A stretch of DNA of 64,000 nucleotides from Bacteroidales bacterium (GCA_017430365.1 JAFRNC010000001.1:310001-374000), one strand, 5' to 3'. Numbered from the stretch's first letter, positions 49,362-59,131 are shown. Notes: a model not told the origin generated them from the letters alone. A program made the numbers and translations.

Positions 49362-50870
49362 ATGAACGACTTCATACTCTCCCTGATGCTTACCGGCGCT
49401 CTCTCGAGCGGCGGACCGCTTCCTTTCTGGATGACTGCCAATCAGTTCGGTCTCATGCCCGAGCGCAGCGGCGGCCTTGCGGTCGTGCAGGCCGGGACAC
49501 AGTTCGACACTTCGAAAGAGTTCCAGTGGAAATGGGGCGTCTCGCTCGCTGCCAATTACGATCCTTCCCGTCCCGGAAAAGAGGGCGGACGCACTGCCGA
49601 TTTCAACCTGATGGCGGATGAACTCTATGCCAGTGCGAAGTGGAAGGTGTTTACCCTCGATGCGGGACTCAAGCGCGTTGATATCGATTTCTATGGTGCG
49701 GGTACACCGACCCTCGGCTCTCTCTCTACGACAGGCGGGCATATCGCCTGGAGCGGCAACGCCCGTACGATGCCGGGCTATATGATCACTATGGATCCGG
49801 TCGCCGTCCCGTTCACGAACGGACATTTTCTGATACACGGGGCCTGGGGAGATTTCAAGACTCTCGATAACCGCTATGTGCAGGGAGCTTTGGTCCATCG
49901 CACCAAAGTCTATTTATTGTTCAAGATCCTGCCGCAACTTGATTTCCAGATCGGACTCGACCATGTGGGCGTGTGGGGTGGAACTCATCCCAAATACGGG
50001 AAGATGCCTGTCACTCTTGAGAATTATCTCCGTGTCATTACCGGAAGTCATGCCTCGTCAGAGGGAACTTCCAGCGACCAGAAAAACGTAATCGGAGACC
50101 AGAGGGGCGGGGAGGTGTTCCGGCTCGACTGGCGCGGTGACGGATGGAAGCTGGCACTTCAGCATGACGTACCTTATGACGACGGTTCCGGAATGGGCCT
50201 GCAGAATTTCCCTGACGGAGTCAATACTGTCTGGTTCGGTTGGGACGACAAGGACCGCTGGGTGTCCGACCTGCTCTTCGAATACGAATACTCAAGGTGG
50301 CAGTCAGGTACATGGCACGAACGTCCCACGACCGAGGAGGAACGGGCCAAGATGGATCCGGATCACATAAAGTACATAAAGATCGTGGGAGGAGCTGACA
50401 ATTATTTCAATAATAGCGGATACCGGTCCGGATGGACCCATTTCGGAAGGACGGTGGGCCTTCCACTGTTCTTCCCTGCAGGCACGCATGCCGGTACATG
50501 GACCAGCAGCGGCGTCACGCTGGGCGTGGAGAACAACCGCATCAGGGCGCATCATGTCGGAATTGCCGGCAAACTTTTCCGCAAGGCTCCATATAAACTG
50601 ATGCTTACCTACAGCCAGAACTATGGTATTTACAGGAAGGCATATGTCGGTGAATCTCAACTCGGAAAGCCCTGGGGCACTGTCAAGGAGACGCCCCTCC
50701 GGCAGGTTTCTGGTGCATTTGTGGGAGAGATTCCACTTTCTGTTTTCAGCCGTTCGGGAATCGACTCCGTCTGGCGCCATTTCAACGTCACATACGGCTT
50801 TTATGCCGACAAGGGATCGGTACTGCCCGATGTGATGGGAGCGACGTTCGGGTTGAGATATACGCTCTAG
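49362..50870 (+). CDS. wzi: Capsule assembly protein Wzi
   Basis: Wzi is an outer-membrane beta-barrel that helps attach or organise capsular polysaccharide. The 502 residues start at 49362 (MNDFILSLMLTGALSSGG, a weak signal peptide followed by PLPFWMTANQFGLMP). Later segments are alternating amphipathic beta strands, ending with GATFGLRYTL, an outer-membrane-like terminal aromatic/leucine strand. A frame extending to 49257 overlaps the mutarotase and is rejected. It is the last gene of the rightward locus, 20 bases ahead of a GC-rich hairpin. Bacteroidota members of the family are common in surface-polysaccharide loci. Confidence 0.85.
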   Translation: MNDFILSLMLTGALSSGGPLPFWMTANQFGLMPERSGGLAVVQAGTQFDTSKEFQWKWGVSLAANYDPSRPGKEGGRTADFNLMADELYASAKWKVFTLDAGLKRVDIDFYGAGTPTLGSLSTTGGHIAWSGNARTMPGYMITMDPVAVPFTNGHFLIHGAWGDFKTLDNRYVQGALVHRTKVYLLFKILPQLDFQIGLDHVGVWGGTHPKYGKMPVTLENYLRVITGSHASSEGTSSDQKNVIGDQRGGEVFRLDWRGDGWKLALQHDVPYDDGSGMGLQNFPDGVNTVWFGWDDKDRWVSDLLFEYEYSRWQSGTWHERPTTEEERAKMDPDHIKYIKIVGGADNYFNNSGYRSGWTHFGRTVGLPLFFPAGTHAGTWTSSGVTLGVENNRIRAHHVGIAGKLFRKAPYKLMLTYSQNYGIYRKAYVGESQLGKPWGTVKETPLRQVSGAFVGEIPLSVFSRSGIDSVWRHFNVTYGFYADKGSVLPDVMGATFGLRYTL

Positions 50871-50890
50871 GATAGTTCCAGTGCAGAAAT

Positions 50891-50920
50891 AGAGGGCCCG
50901 CCTGTCCAGGCGGGCCCTCT
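50891..50920. terminator. GC-rich hairpin between wzi and the tricorn-type peptidase gene
   Basis: Perfect 12-base arms agagggcccgcc (50891-50902) and ggcgggccctct (50909-50920) around tgtcca. It lies between convergent genes. No long T-run follows on either strand, so Rho-independent action is uncertain. Confidence 0.7.
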
Positions 50921-50940
50921 CTGCGTTAGAGCGGACCGTT

Positions 50941-53900
50941 TTATTTCAGTCCGATCTTGCTCTTGTCGGGAGCCGCGGGAGTTCCCGGAAGGGCAGGGTA
51001 GTTCTTCATCTCGGCCTTCAGCACCTCGATGGCTTTGTCGAGCTGTGCATCGTTGCCGAGGTAATCCTCGAACGGGTTGATGTCGATGTCGATGTCGGGA
51101 TCGACGCCGTGGCCTTCGATGATCCACTCGCCATCGGTGGAGTAGGAGGTGAAGAAAGGCGTGCGCATGTCCTGTCCGTCGAGGTAAGCCCTCGAGCCGG
51201 AGATGCCCACGATGCCGCCCCACGACCTCTTGCCGATGAGTTTGCCGAGACCGAGCCTCTTGAAGCCGTAAGGGAAGAGGTCGCCGTCGGAGGAGGAGTA
51301 CTTGTCGATGAGGCACACCTTCGGACCGTAGAAGGTCTTGTCCGGCACGGTTTCGTTGCGGCCGCCGTTGCGTGACATCGTCATGCGGTAGACTTCGCGC
51401 TGCAGGCGCTCGAGGATCATCGGGGAAACGTTACCGCCGCCGTTCATACGGTCGTCGATGATCAGGGCTTTCTTGTCGAGCTGGGTGTAGAAGAGTTTGG
51501 TGAACATGTCGAGGCCGGCTGTGCTCATATCGGGGATATGGATGTAGCCGATCTGGCCGTTGGAGGCCTTGTCGACTTTCTCGATGTTCTTGTTCACCCA
51601 CTCGTAGTAGGCGAGCTGTCCCTCGTCTGCGACGGGTTTGACATATACGGTACGGGCATTCTTGCCGGAGGCGTTCTCCGCGATTTCGAGGGCGACGGTC
51701 TTTCCGACCTTTCCGACAAGGGCCTGGTAGATGTCCACGAGTTCGGATGCCGGAGTTCCGGCCACCTTGGTGATATACTCGCCCACCTTGGCGTTGATAC
51801 CGGCGCCGTCAAGCGGCGATACCAGCGACCTGTCCCAAGAGGCGCCCTTGTAGATGTGATCGATGCGGAAAGCGCCGGTCCTGGCGTCTTTGCTGAACTT
51901 GCCGCCCAGCATGCCGGTTGCGACGCGGGGGATTTCGGGCACTTCGCCGGATGTGATGTAGGCGTGGCCGACGGTAAGTTCGCTGATCATCTCGCCGATG
52001 AGGTAGGTCAGGTCGTGGCGGTGCTTGACATAGGGCAGCATCACGGCATATTTGTCATGGATGGCTTTCCAGTCGATGCCGTGCATGTTCTCCACGTAGA
52101 AGTTGTCGCGGGTTACACGCCAGCTCTCGTCGTAGATCTGTTTCCATTCTGCCTGGTGGTCGATGAGCATGTCCATCTCGGAAGTCGGGATGGGGTCTTC
52201 GAGTTTGGCGGGACCGCCGAAACCGGTGACATAGAGTTTGCCGCCTTCGCGGACTATGCATTTCTTGTGGTCGGGAGTGAATGCGAGCGGAGTGTTCCTG
52301 GGACCGTCGGAAGTTTTGAGTGTCTTGAGGTCGAGCACCTTGACTGCAGCGGCTGCTGCGCCGCCGCGTCCGCCGGCGCCGCCCATGCCGGGCATTCCGC
52401 CGCCGAAGGAGCTGTAATAGAGTTTGTCGTTGTCAGCCAGGATGAGGCGGTAGCGGCCTGCAGGGAGAGGCAGCACGCTCGCTCGCTGCCCTATGCCTTC
52501 CACATCGACCTTCATCGCGGGCTTTGCGGGAGCAGCCTTCTTGTCGGGAGTAGCGGGCTTCTTGTCTGTTGCGGCCGGTTTCTTGTCGGCAGCAGGCTCG
52601 TTCTTGACTACATAGTCATCGTTCGTCAGGGTCGTGGGGTCGGGAGTGCCCTTGGCCAGAGGAACCACGAACACATAGTCGCTCATGTTGTAGGATGCGT
52701 TCCACTCGACACGTGAGTACTGCGACTGCAGGGAACGCGACGAAGTGAAGAAGAGGTATTTGCCGTCCTGCGAGAAGACAGGGCTGGAAGAGGGATACCA
52801 GCGGTCGGTGACCTGATATGACTTGCCGGTGGCAACCTCATAGAGATAGACGGCGGTCATGTCGTTGGCCAGGTCCATGGTGTAGGCGGCCCAGGTGCCG
52901 TCTGCTGAGAGGGTGAATCCGCGGGGCGAGCCTTCCATTCCGCCGAGGACGGTCTTGCAGATGCGCGAATCGATGTCGAGGCTGCAGACCTCACGTTTGA
53001 GCGTGGAGAAATATAGGGTCTTTCCGTCGGGGGCCCACTGCAGGTTGCTCGGATAACCGTCCTTGAAGTTGGTCATCTTTGTGGCGTTCGCAGGATTGTC
53101 GGCGGGTGCGACATAGACCTGATACTCGCCGTCCTTGTCGGAGAACCATGCGATGTGCTTGCCGTCGGGGCTCCAGACAGCTTCGCGCTCGTGGCCGCCG
53201 GGGGTGTCGGAGAGGTTCTGGACCGGACCGCGGCGTGCAGGGAGGGAGAAGAGTTCGCCGCGGGCGATGATCAGCACGCGCTCGCCGTCGGGCGAGAGGC
53301 TGTAGGCGAACATCTGGTTGCCAACGTTGCGGTATTCGGGACGTCCGTATACATTGTCGTTTTCGAGGTAGATGGTGACCTTCTCGCACTTGCCGGCCTT
53401 GACGTCATATTTGTAGATGTAGCCGCCGTTCTCGAAGACCACGTAATCCTTGGAGTAGGAGGGGAACTTGCAGTCGTATTCGGTGAAGTCGGTGACTTTG
53501 CGGGTCTCCTTGGTCTTGGTGTTGTATACGAAGAGGTTCATGGTCCTGTCGCGGTCGGAGAGATAGTAGATCTCGTCGCCGATCCACATCGGGAAGATAT
53601 CCTGGGCGTCGTTGTCCGTAATCTTCTCGAGTTTGGTGGTACCGACTGTGTTGATCCAGATATCGTCGGCCTGGCCGCCGCGGTAGTACTTCCATGTGCG
53701 GAATTCGCGGAACATGCGGTTCATGGCGAGTTTCTTGCCGTCAGGCGAATAGCTGCAGAAGCCGCCCTCCGTGGTGGGAATCTCCTCGGCGGGTCCGCCC
53801 TGTGAGTTGACCTTGCAGAGCTGTCCGCGCAGGCCGCTGAAGGTATGGGTCTTGCTGCGATAGACGATCTGCTTGCCGTCGGGAGTCCAGCACATCACGA

Positions 53901-54264
53901 TGTTGTTGGGGCCCATGCGTTCGCCTACCATGTCGCGGCTTACGAGTGCGGAGTAGGTGATGCGGCAGGGCTCGCCTCCGGTCACGGGGATGGTGTAGAC
54001 TTCGGTGTTGCCGTCATACTGGCCCGTGAAGGCCACGGTCTTCCCGTCGGGAGAGATGCGCGGGAACACTTCGTAGCCCACATGCGAGGTGAGTTTTACC
54101 GCTGTACCTCCGGTGACGCCCACACGGTAGAGGTCGCCGGCGTAGCTGAAGACGATGTTGTCGCCTCCGACTGCGGGGAAACGGAGCAGGCGGGCTTCCT
54201 GTTGCCCGGCCGCAAACGAGAGCAGCGGAATGAGCGCTGCGATTACGGTTAGGATTCTTTTCAT
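50941..54264 (-). CDS. Tricorn-type S41 family peptidase, secreted
   Basis: The 1107-residue protein has a signal peptide (MKRILTVIAALIPLLSFA), an N-terminal WD40-like/TolB-type beta-propeller with repeated SPDGK motifs (about 25-520), a Lys/Ala/Pro-rich linker (about 556-590), a second propeller-like part with a Gly-rich stretch (GGMPGMGGAGGRGGAAAA), a PDZ-like domain (about 820-900) and a C-terminal S41 domain. The nucleophile Ser lies in KYSSSDGDLFPYGFKRLG and the oxyanion region in RMNGGGNVS; RSWGGIVGIS follows. The layout matches tricorn protease homologues. It probably degrades peptides in the periplasm or outside the cell. Confidence 0.92.
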   Translation of the reverse strand: MKRILTVIAALIPLLSFAAGQQEARLLRFPAVGGDNIVFSYAGDLYRVGVTGGTAVKLTSHVGYEVFPRISPDGKTVAFTGQYDGNTEVYTIPVTGGEPCRITYSALVSRDMVGERMGPNNIVMCWTPDGKQIVYRSKTHTFSGLRGQLCKVNSQGGPAEEIPTTEGGFCSYSPDGKKLAMNRMFREFRTWKYYRGGQADDIWINTVGTTKLEKITDNDAQDIFPMWIGDEIYYLSDRDRTMNLFVYNTKTKETRKVTDFTEYDCKFPSYSKDYVVFENGGYIYKYDVKAGKCEKVTIYLENDNVYGRPEYRNVGNQMFAYSLSPDGERVLIIARGELFSLPARRGPVQNLSDTPGGHEREAVWSPDGKHIAWFSDKDGEYQVYVAPADNPANATKMTNFKDGYPSNLQWAPDGKTLYFSTLKREVCSLDIDSRICKTVLGGMEGSPRGFTLSADGTWAAYTMDLANDMTAVYLYEVATGKSYQVTDRWYPSSSPVFSQDGKYLFFTSSRSLQSQYSRVEWNASYNMSDYVFVVPLAKGTPDPTTLTNDDYVVKNEPAADKKPAATDKKPATPDKKAAPAKPAMKVDVEGIGQRASVLPLPAGRYRLILADNDKLYYSSFGGGMPGMGGAGGRGGAAAAAVKVLDLKTLKTSDGPRNTPLAFTPDHKKCIVREGGKLYVTGFGGPAKLEDPIPTSEMDMLIDHQAEWKQIYDESWRVTRDNFYVENMHGIDWKAIHDKYAVMLPYVKHRHDLTYLIGEMISELTVGHAYITSGEVPEIPRVATGMLGGKFSKDARTGAFRIDHIYKGASWDRSLVSPLDGAGINAKVGEYITKVAGTPASELVDIYQALVGKVGKTVALEIAENASGKNARTVYVKPVADEGQLAYYEWVNKNIEKVDKASNGQIGYIHIPDMSTAGLDMFTKLFYTQLDKKALIIDDRMNGGGNVSPMILERLQREVYRMTMSRNGGRNETVPDKTFYGPKVCLIDKYSSSDGDLFPYGFKRLGLGKLIGKRSWGGIVGISGSRAYLDGQDMRTPFFTSYSTDGEWIIEGHGVDPDIDIDINPFEDYLGNDAQLDKAIEVLKAEMKNYPALPGTPAAPDKSKIGLK

Positions 54265-54268
54265 CAGA

Positions 54269-55144
54269 TTATAGTATATTAAGTGATTGTTCCTTTATCT
54301 TCTCGAGCTCGTCTTTCATTTTCACCACCCACTTCTGGATCTCGGCATGGTTTGCCTTAGAACCGAGGGTGTTGATCTCTCGTCCCATCTCCTGGGCGAT
54401 GAAGCCCAGTTTGCGGCCGGGCAGGGGCTCGCATTCCACGGTTTCGCGGAAATAGCGGCAGTGCTGGCGCAGGCGTACCTTCTCCTCGTTTATGTCGAGT
54501 TTCTCGATCCAGAATATCATCTCCTGCTCGAGACGGTTGACGTCGGGCTGGAGCTTGAGTTCCGCCATCCTCGCCTCGATCCTCTCGCGTATCGCGCTTA
54601 TCCGTTCGCGTTCGTAGCGCTCAACCTGAGGGATGTACGATTCGATCTTCTCCACCTGCGACAGGATGTCACGTTCGAGGCTCGCGCCTTCACGCGACCT
54701 GAATGCGTCGAGGTTCGCGACGGCTTCGCGGATCGCATCGTAGAGTCTGCTCCATTCCTCCGGGGTGAGTTCCGTGCTCCTGGTCTCCAGGACATCGGGC
54801 AGGCGCATGATCGAACCCAGCATCACATCGGGATCACAGTACTCGAGCATCGAGCCCTTTACGGCGGCTTTGAGCTGGTTGTAGTAGCCCAGGAGCACGT
54901 CCCGGCTGATCTGTTTCGCGGCCGATCCTTCGGCGCGCTCCACGGTGATGAAAAGGTCTATGTTGCCGCGTCCGAGGCGGTCGGCGATGTACTTGCGCAC
55001 TTCCGTCTCCTTTTCGCGGGGGATGATGGTTGTCTTGAAAGTTATGTCGGCGTTCTTGCCGTTGACCGATCGGATTTCGACCAGATATTTGTCTTGGCCC
55101 GCCAGGCACTCGGCCTTGCCGTAGCCGGTCATGGATTTCAGCAT
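54269..55144 (-). CDS. yicC: YicC-family endoribonuclease
   Basis: YicC proteins are endoribonucleases linked to small-RNA turnover. The 291 residues start MLKSMTGYGKAEC, a family signature, and include SVNGKNADITFK near 28-39. The C-terminal DUF1732 part reads FWIEKLDINEEKVRLRQHCRYF and GRKLGFIAQEMGREINTLGSKANHAEIQKWVVKMKDELEKI in short overlapping motifs. Four bases separate its stop from the S41 peptidase start, so the two may share a leftward transcript. A near-consensus TATCTTTA lies at 55167-55174 on the minus strand. Confidence 0.92.
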   Translation of the reverse strand: MLKSMTGYGKAECLAGQDKYLVEIRSVNGKNADITFKTTIIPREKETEVRKYIADRLGRGNIDLFITVERAEGSAAKQISRDVLLGYYNQLKAAVKGSMLEYCDPDVMLGSIMRLPDVLETRSTELTPEEWSRLYDAIREAVANLDAFRSREGASLERDILSQVEKIESYIPQVERYERERISAIRERIEARMAELKLQPDVNRLEQEMIFWIEKLDINEEKVRLRQHCRYFRETVECEPLPGRKLGFIAQEMGREINTLGSKANHAEIQKWVVKMKDELEKIKEQSLNIL

Positions 55145-55186
55145 TCCGGGGTTTGGTTTTAGACACTAAAGATAGTGATTTTTTAA

Positions 55187-55194
55187 TATATTTG
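55187..55194 (+). promoter_or_regulatory. Putative -7 element TATATTTG for glnS
   Basis: TATATTTG, matching TAnnTTTG, lies 21 bases before the glnS ATG at 55216. No TTTG at the expected -33 position; called on one box plus position. Confidence 0.4.
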
Positions 55195-55215
55195 TGGCTT
55201 GAAACATCTTGCAGT

Positions 55216-56868
55216 ATGGAAGAAGAGAAGAAAAACAACTTCCTCGAAGATATAATCGAGGCCGACCTCGCCGCCGGAAAATTCGACACCATCATTACCC
55301 GCTTCCCTCCGGAACCAAACGGCTATCTCCATCTCGGACATGCCAAGAGCCTCTGCATCAATTTCGGACTGGCCCTCAAGTATGGAGGCAAGACCAACCT
55401 CCGCTACGACGACACCAATCCCACGAAGGAAGATGTGGAGTATGTCGACGCCATCAAGGAGGACATCAAGTGGCTCGGTTTCCAGTGGGCGGAAGAGCGC
55501 TATGCCTCCGATTATTTCGACCAGCTCTACGAATGGGCTGAGCAGCTCATCCAGCGCGGCCTGGCATATGTGGACGACCAGACCCTGGAAGAGATGCGAG
55601 CCAACCGCGGCACCGTCGAGACTCCGGGTACCGACAGTCCCTGGCGCAACCGCTCCGTCGAGGAGAACCTCCGCCTCTTCCGCGAGATGAAGGCCGGCAA
55701 GTATCCGGACGGCGCCAAGGTGCTCCGCGCCAAGATCGACATGGCCCATCCCAACATGATGTTCCGCGATCCTATCCTCTACCGCATCAAGCATGCGCAT
55801 CATCACCGTACCGGCGACAAGTGGTGCATCTATCCGATGTACGACTATACCCACGGGCAGTGCGACTCCATCGAACACATTACCCATTCCATCTGCACCC
55901 TCGAATTCGATATACACCGTCCCCTCTACGACTGGTTCATCGAGACCCTCGGCATTTATCCTTCCCACCAGTATGAATTCGCCCGCCTCAATCTCACCTA
56001 TACCCTGATGAGCAAGCGCAAGCTGCTGGAACTGGTCGAGAAAGGCATAGTCTCGGGCTGGGATGACCCCCGTATGCCGACTCTCTGCGGCGTACGCCGC
56101 CGCGGCTATACTCCCGAGGCGCTCAAGATGTTCTGCGACCGCATCGGGGTCTCGAAGCGTGACCAGCTGATGGACATCGGGCTGCTCGAATACTGTGTCC
56201 GCCAGGATCTCAACGAGAGGAGCAACCGCTATATGGTCGTCTCCGACGATCCAATCAAGATTTCCATAACGAATTGGGAACCCGGCAGGGTGGAGTGGTT
56301 CGAAGCTCCTCTCAATCCGGCTGCTCCCGACGGTCCCAAACGCCGCGTGCCTTTCACCGGGGAGTTGCTCATCGACCGTGCCGACTTCATGGAAGACGCT
56401 CCGAAGAAATACTTCCGACTGCGTCCGGGCGGTGAAGTCCGGCTGAAATACACCTATATCGTCAAATGCGAGGATGTGGTCAAAGACGCTTCCGGAAAGG
56501 TGGTGGAACTCCGCTGCACCTACGATCCGCTTACCCATCCCGCTTCTGGACAGTGGCGTTCCGTCAAGGGCACGATCCACTGGGTAAGCACGGCCTTCGC
56601 CAAGGAGATCGAATGCCGTCTCTATGACCGTCTGTTCACCCTCGAAGACATGTCGCAGGTGCCGGAAGACAAGGACTACAAGGACTTCCTCAATCCCGAG
56701 AGCCTCGTAGTCAAGACCGGTTGGGCGGAGCCCGCTCTGCTCGACGATCCCGGTACTCTCGCCGTCCAGTTCGAACGCGTAGGCTACTTCAAGAAGGATC
56801 CCGACTCCACGCCTGACCGTCTCGTGATGAACAAGACGACTCAGCTGAAGGATTCGTTCAAGCTGTAA
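55216..56868 (+). CDS. glnS: Glutaminyl-tRNA synthetase
   Basis: GlnS charges tRNA-Gln directly. The 550-residue class I enzyme has the HIGH-type motif PPEPNGYLHLGHAKS (about 33-47), RYDDTNPTKED, and the KMSKS-type MSKRKLLELV. The C-terminal anticodon-binding barrels begin after about 340. An in-frame start at 55153 would overlap yicC control signals; ATG 55216 (MEEEKKNNFLEDIIEADL) fits relatives. Presence of GlnS agrees with Bacteroidales, many of which acquired it from proteobacteria-like sources. Confidence 0.96.
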   Translation: MEEEKKNNFLEDIIEADLAAGKFDTIITRFPPEPNGYLHLGHAKSLCINFGLALKYGGKTNLRYDDTNPTKEDVEYVDAIKEDIKWLGFQWAEERYASDYFDQLYEWAEQLIQRGLAYVDDQTLEEMRANRGTVETPGTDSPWRNRSVEENLRLFREMKAGKYPDGAKVLRAKIDMAHPNMMFRDPILYRIKHAHHHRTGDKWCIYPMYDYTHGQCDSIEHITHSICTLEFDIHRPLYDWFIETLGIYPSHQYEFARLNLTYTLMSKRKLLELVEKGIVSGWDDPRMPTLCGVRRRGYTPEALKMFCDRIGVSKRDQLMDIGLLEYCVRQDLNERSNRYMVVSDDPIKISITNWEPGRVEWFEAPLNPAAPDGPKRRVPFTGELLIDRADFMEDAPKKYFRLRPGGEVRLKYTYIVKCEDVVKDASGKVVELRCTYDPLTHPASGQWRSVKGTIHWVSTAFAKEIECRLYDRLFTLEDMSQVPEDKDYKDFLNPESLVVKTGWAEPALLDDPGTLAVQFERVGYFKKDPDSTPDRLVMNKTTQLKDSFKL

Positions 56869-56913
56869 TTTGTCGGACCGCGCTCTGCAGGCGCGAATCT
56901 GTGCGTGGCGGCT

Positions 56914-58005
56914 ATGGGACGTTTGGACAAAGACGAGGCTCTGGCGCTTTATAGGGATACTCCGCTCGTGGAGTTGTGCGCGATGGCGGACGCTGCACGA
57001 TACCGGCATGTACCGGAACGGCGCGTCAGCTATCAGATCGATCGCAACGTCAACTACACCAACGTATGCCTTTCGGGCTGCAAATTCTGCAATTTCCACT
57101 GCCGGCCCGACGAACCGGAGAAAGCTTACACTCTGTCTTTTGAAGACTATCTGCCGAAGATTGCCGGGCTCAAGGCCCTTGGCGGCGACCAGCTCCTCCT
57201 GCAGGGAGGACTCCATCCGCGCTATGGCATAGACTTTTATGAGACGCTTTTCCGCCGGCTGAAGGAGACTGAGCCGTCGCTGCGGCTCAATGCCCTGGGC
57301 CCGCCGGAAATCGCCCATATCGCAAGGATTTCCCGTCTGACTTACCGGGAGGTGCTTGTCCGGCTTCGGGATGCCGGACTCGACACACTGCCTGGAGCGG
57401 GGGCTGAGATACTCTCAGACCGAGTCCGCCGTTTCCTTTCGCCAGCCAAACCTTCTGCACGGCAGTGGGTCGATGTCATGCGCGAGGCGCATGCCCTCGG
57501 GATGAGCACTACCGCCACGATGGTCTATGGTCATGTCGAGACCTTTGAAGAACGGATCGGTCATCTGCTGACGATCAGGTCGTTGCAGGACGCCAGGCCT
57601 TCCGGGACACCGGGTTTCCGCGCATTCATCTGCTGGCCGATGCAGCTTACCGGAACGGAGTTGGAAAGGATGGCCGGGGAAGGCCGGCTGCCGGAGGGTT
57701 TTGCCTTGCCGGGGGAGCCATGCAGTTGGAGTTCAGAAGAAGCCTTCCTCCGGACCGTGGCCATCGCCCGCCTGGTGCTCGACAACGTCGACCACATCCA
57801 GGCCTCCTGGCTTACCGTCGGCCTGGAGACCGGTCTCCGCGCGCTCCGTGCCGGTGCCGACGACATGGGTTCCATCATGATCGAAGAAAATGTCGTTTCG
57901 GCCGCCGGGGTGCATAATTCCCTGAATGAAAAGACACTGTACGATGCCATAGCTTCCGCTGGTTTCACCCCTTGGCTGCGGGACCAGTGTTATCGGCCCC
58001 GATGA
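56914..58005 (+). CDS. mqnC: Radical SAM cyclase MqnC-like (futalosine menaquinone pathway)
   Basis: MqnC makes cyclic dehypoxanthinyl futalosine, a step in futalosine-dependent menaquinone synthesis. The 363 residues (ATG at 56914; a GTG at 56905 would add three) contain DRNVNYTNVCLSGCKFCNFHC with CxxxCxxC cluster ligands, LLLQGGLHP, the NALGPPEIAHI stretch, GAGAEILSDRVR and QASWLTVGLETGLRALRAGADDMGS with IMIEENVVSAAG. CofH, MqnE and MqnC are related; QGGLHP, GAGAEIL and EENVVSAAG fit MqnC best. 45 bases after glnS. Partners mqnA, B, D, E are not in this window. Confidence 0.83.
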   Translation: MGRLDKDEALALYRDTPLVELCAMADAARYRHVPERRVSYQIDRNVNYTNVCLSGCKFCNFHCRPDEPEKAYTLSFEDYLPKIAGLKALGGDQLLLQGGLHPRYGIDFYETLFRRLKETEPSLRLNALGPPEIAHIARISRLTYREVLVRLRDAGLDTLPGAGAEILSDRVRRFLSPAKPSARQWVDVMREAHALGMSTTATMVYGHVETFEERIGHLLTIRSLQDARPSGTPGFRAFICWPMQLTGTELERMAGEGRLPEGFALPGEPCSWSSEEAFLRTVAIARLVLDNVDHIQASWLTVGLETGLRALRAGADDMGSIMIEENVVSAAGVHNSLNEKTLYDAIASAGFTPWLRDQCYRPR

Positions 58006-58040
58006 GAGCTGGTGCAGGTGCCTCTTCGCGAAAAAATCGT

Positions 58041-58048
58041 TATCTTTG
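58041..58048 (+). promoter_or_regulatory. Putative -7 element TATCTTTG for the VOC gene
   Basis: TATCTTTG at 58041-58048, 21 bases before the ATG at 58070. Matches TAnnTTTG; no clear -33 box. Confidence 0.4.
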
Positions 58049-58069
58049 TTATTTATAGAATAGAGAATC

Positions 58070-59131
58070 ATGAAGGAAAAGGTCATTTGCGGTCTACAGC
58101 AGGTAGGCATCGGCGTAAAGGATGCCAACGAGTCGTGGAAATGGTACAGGGAGAATTTCGGGATCGATATCCCGGTCGTTGCGGATGAGGGAGTCGCCGA
58201 GCGTATGCTTCCCTATACGGGCGGCAAGCCCCAGCCCCGCTTCGCAATCCTGGCCGTCAGCCTCCAGAGCGGCGGCGGCCTCGAGATATGGGAGCCGCGC
58301 GGCCGTGAACTCAACTATCCTCCGGTGCAGCCCAAACTGGGCGACCTGGGCATCTTCATCGCCAAGATCAAGAGCCGTGACGTCGCAGCCACATACGGGG
58401 ATTTTTCGAAGAAGGGTCTGCGCCTGCTCACCGCACCTTGCAAGTCATTCGCAGGAATCAACCATTTCTATATGGCCGATCCATGGGACAATATCCTTGA
58501 GATCGAGGAGGATCCCTACATTTTTGTGAAGTCGAAGACATTCACGACCGGCGGCACCTGCGGCGCCGTCGTCGGCGTCAGCGACATGGACCGTTCCATA
58601 GATTTCTACGGCAAGGTGCTGGGTTATGACAAGGTACGCGCCGACAAGACCGATGCTTTCGATGACATGAAGGGAATTCCCGGCGGAGAGCGCCGCATAC
58701 GCCGTGTCCTTCTCGAGCGTTCTAAACCTTTCGAGGGCCCGCTTTCCGGCCTTATGGGACCTTCGCATATCGAGCTGGTCCAGGCGGTATCTGACCCCGT
58801 CGTCAAGATATATGAGAACCGCTACTGGGGCGATCCCGGATATATCCAGATATGTTTCGATGTCCGCAACATGGATGCTGTCGAGCGCGACTGCAAGGCC
58901 GCCGGCCATCCGTTCGTATGCGACAGCGGCGTGGATTTCGACATGGGCGATGCAAACGGCCATTTCACCTATATCGAGGATCCCGACGGCACTCTCATCG
59001 AATTCGTCGAGACCTTCAGGATTCCTGTCGTAAAGAAGATAGGTTTCTATCTGGATTTCACGAAACGTGACGACCACAGGCAACTGCCCCGCTGGATGCT
59101 GAAGGCGCTCCGTTTCCTCAGGGTTTCATAA
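58070..59131 (+). CDS. VOC-superfamily protein with two glyoxalase-like domains
   Basis: The 353 residues contain two vicinal-oxygen-chelate domains. The first runs from VICGLQQVGIGVKDANESWKW to FYMADPWDNILEIEEDPY, the second from TCGAVVGVSDMDRSIDFYGKV to FTYIEDPDGTLIEFVET. Putative metal ligands are Glu in ILEIEE and LIEFVE and His in SHIELVQ. The pattern is like methylmalonyl-CoA epimerase or extradiol dioxygenase subfamilies, but the substrate is not identifiable. Own promoter element; converges with rnhA, leaving 16 bases between. Confidence 0.8.
   Translation: MKEKVICGLQQVGIGVKDANESWKWYRENFGIDIPVVADEGVAERMLPYTGGKPQPRFAILAVSLQSGGGLEIWEPRGRELNYPPVQPKLGDLGIFIAKIKSRDVAATYGDFSKKGLRLLTAPCKSFAGINHFYMADPWDNILEIEEDPYIFVKSKTFTTGGTCGAVVGVSDMDRSIDFYGKVLGYDKVRADKTDAFDDMKGIPGGERRIRRVLLERSKPFEGPLSGLMGPSHIELVQAVSDPVVKIYENRYWGDPGYIQICFDVRNMDAVERDCKAAGHPFVCDSGVDFDMGDANGHFTYIEDPDGTLIEFVETFRIPVVKKIGFYLDFTKRDDHRQLPRWMLKALRFLRVS

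Noticed and set aside
50941..54264. Gly/Ala-rich and Lys/Pro-rich stretches as tandem DNA repeats
   Set aside because: They are short low-complexity protein linkers in an otherwise normal tricorn-type peptidase, not extended repeats.
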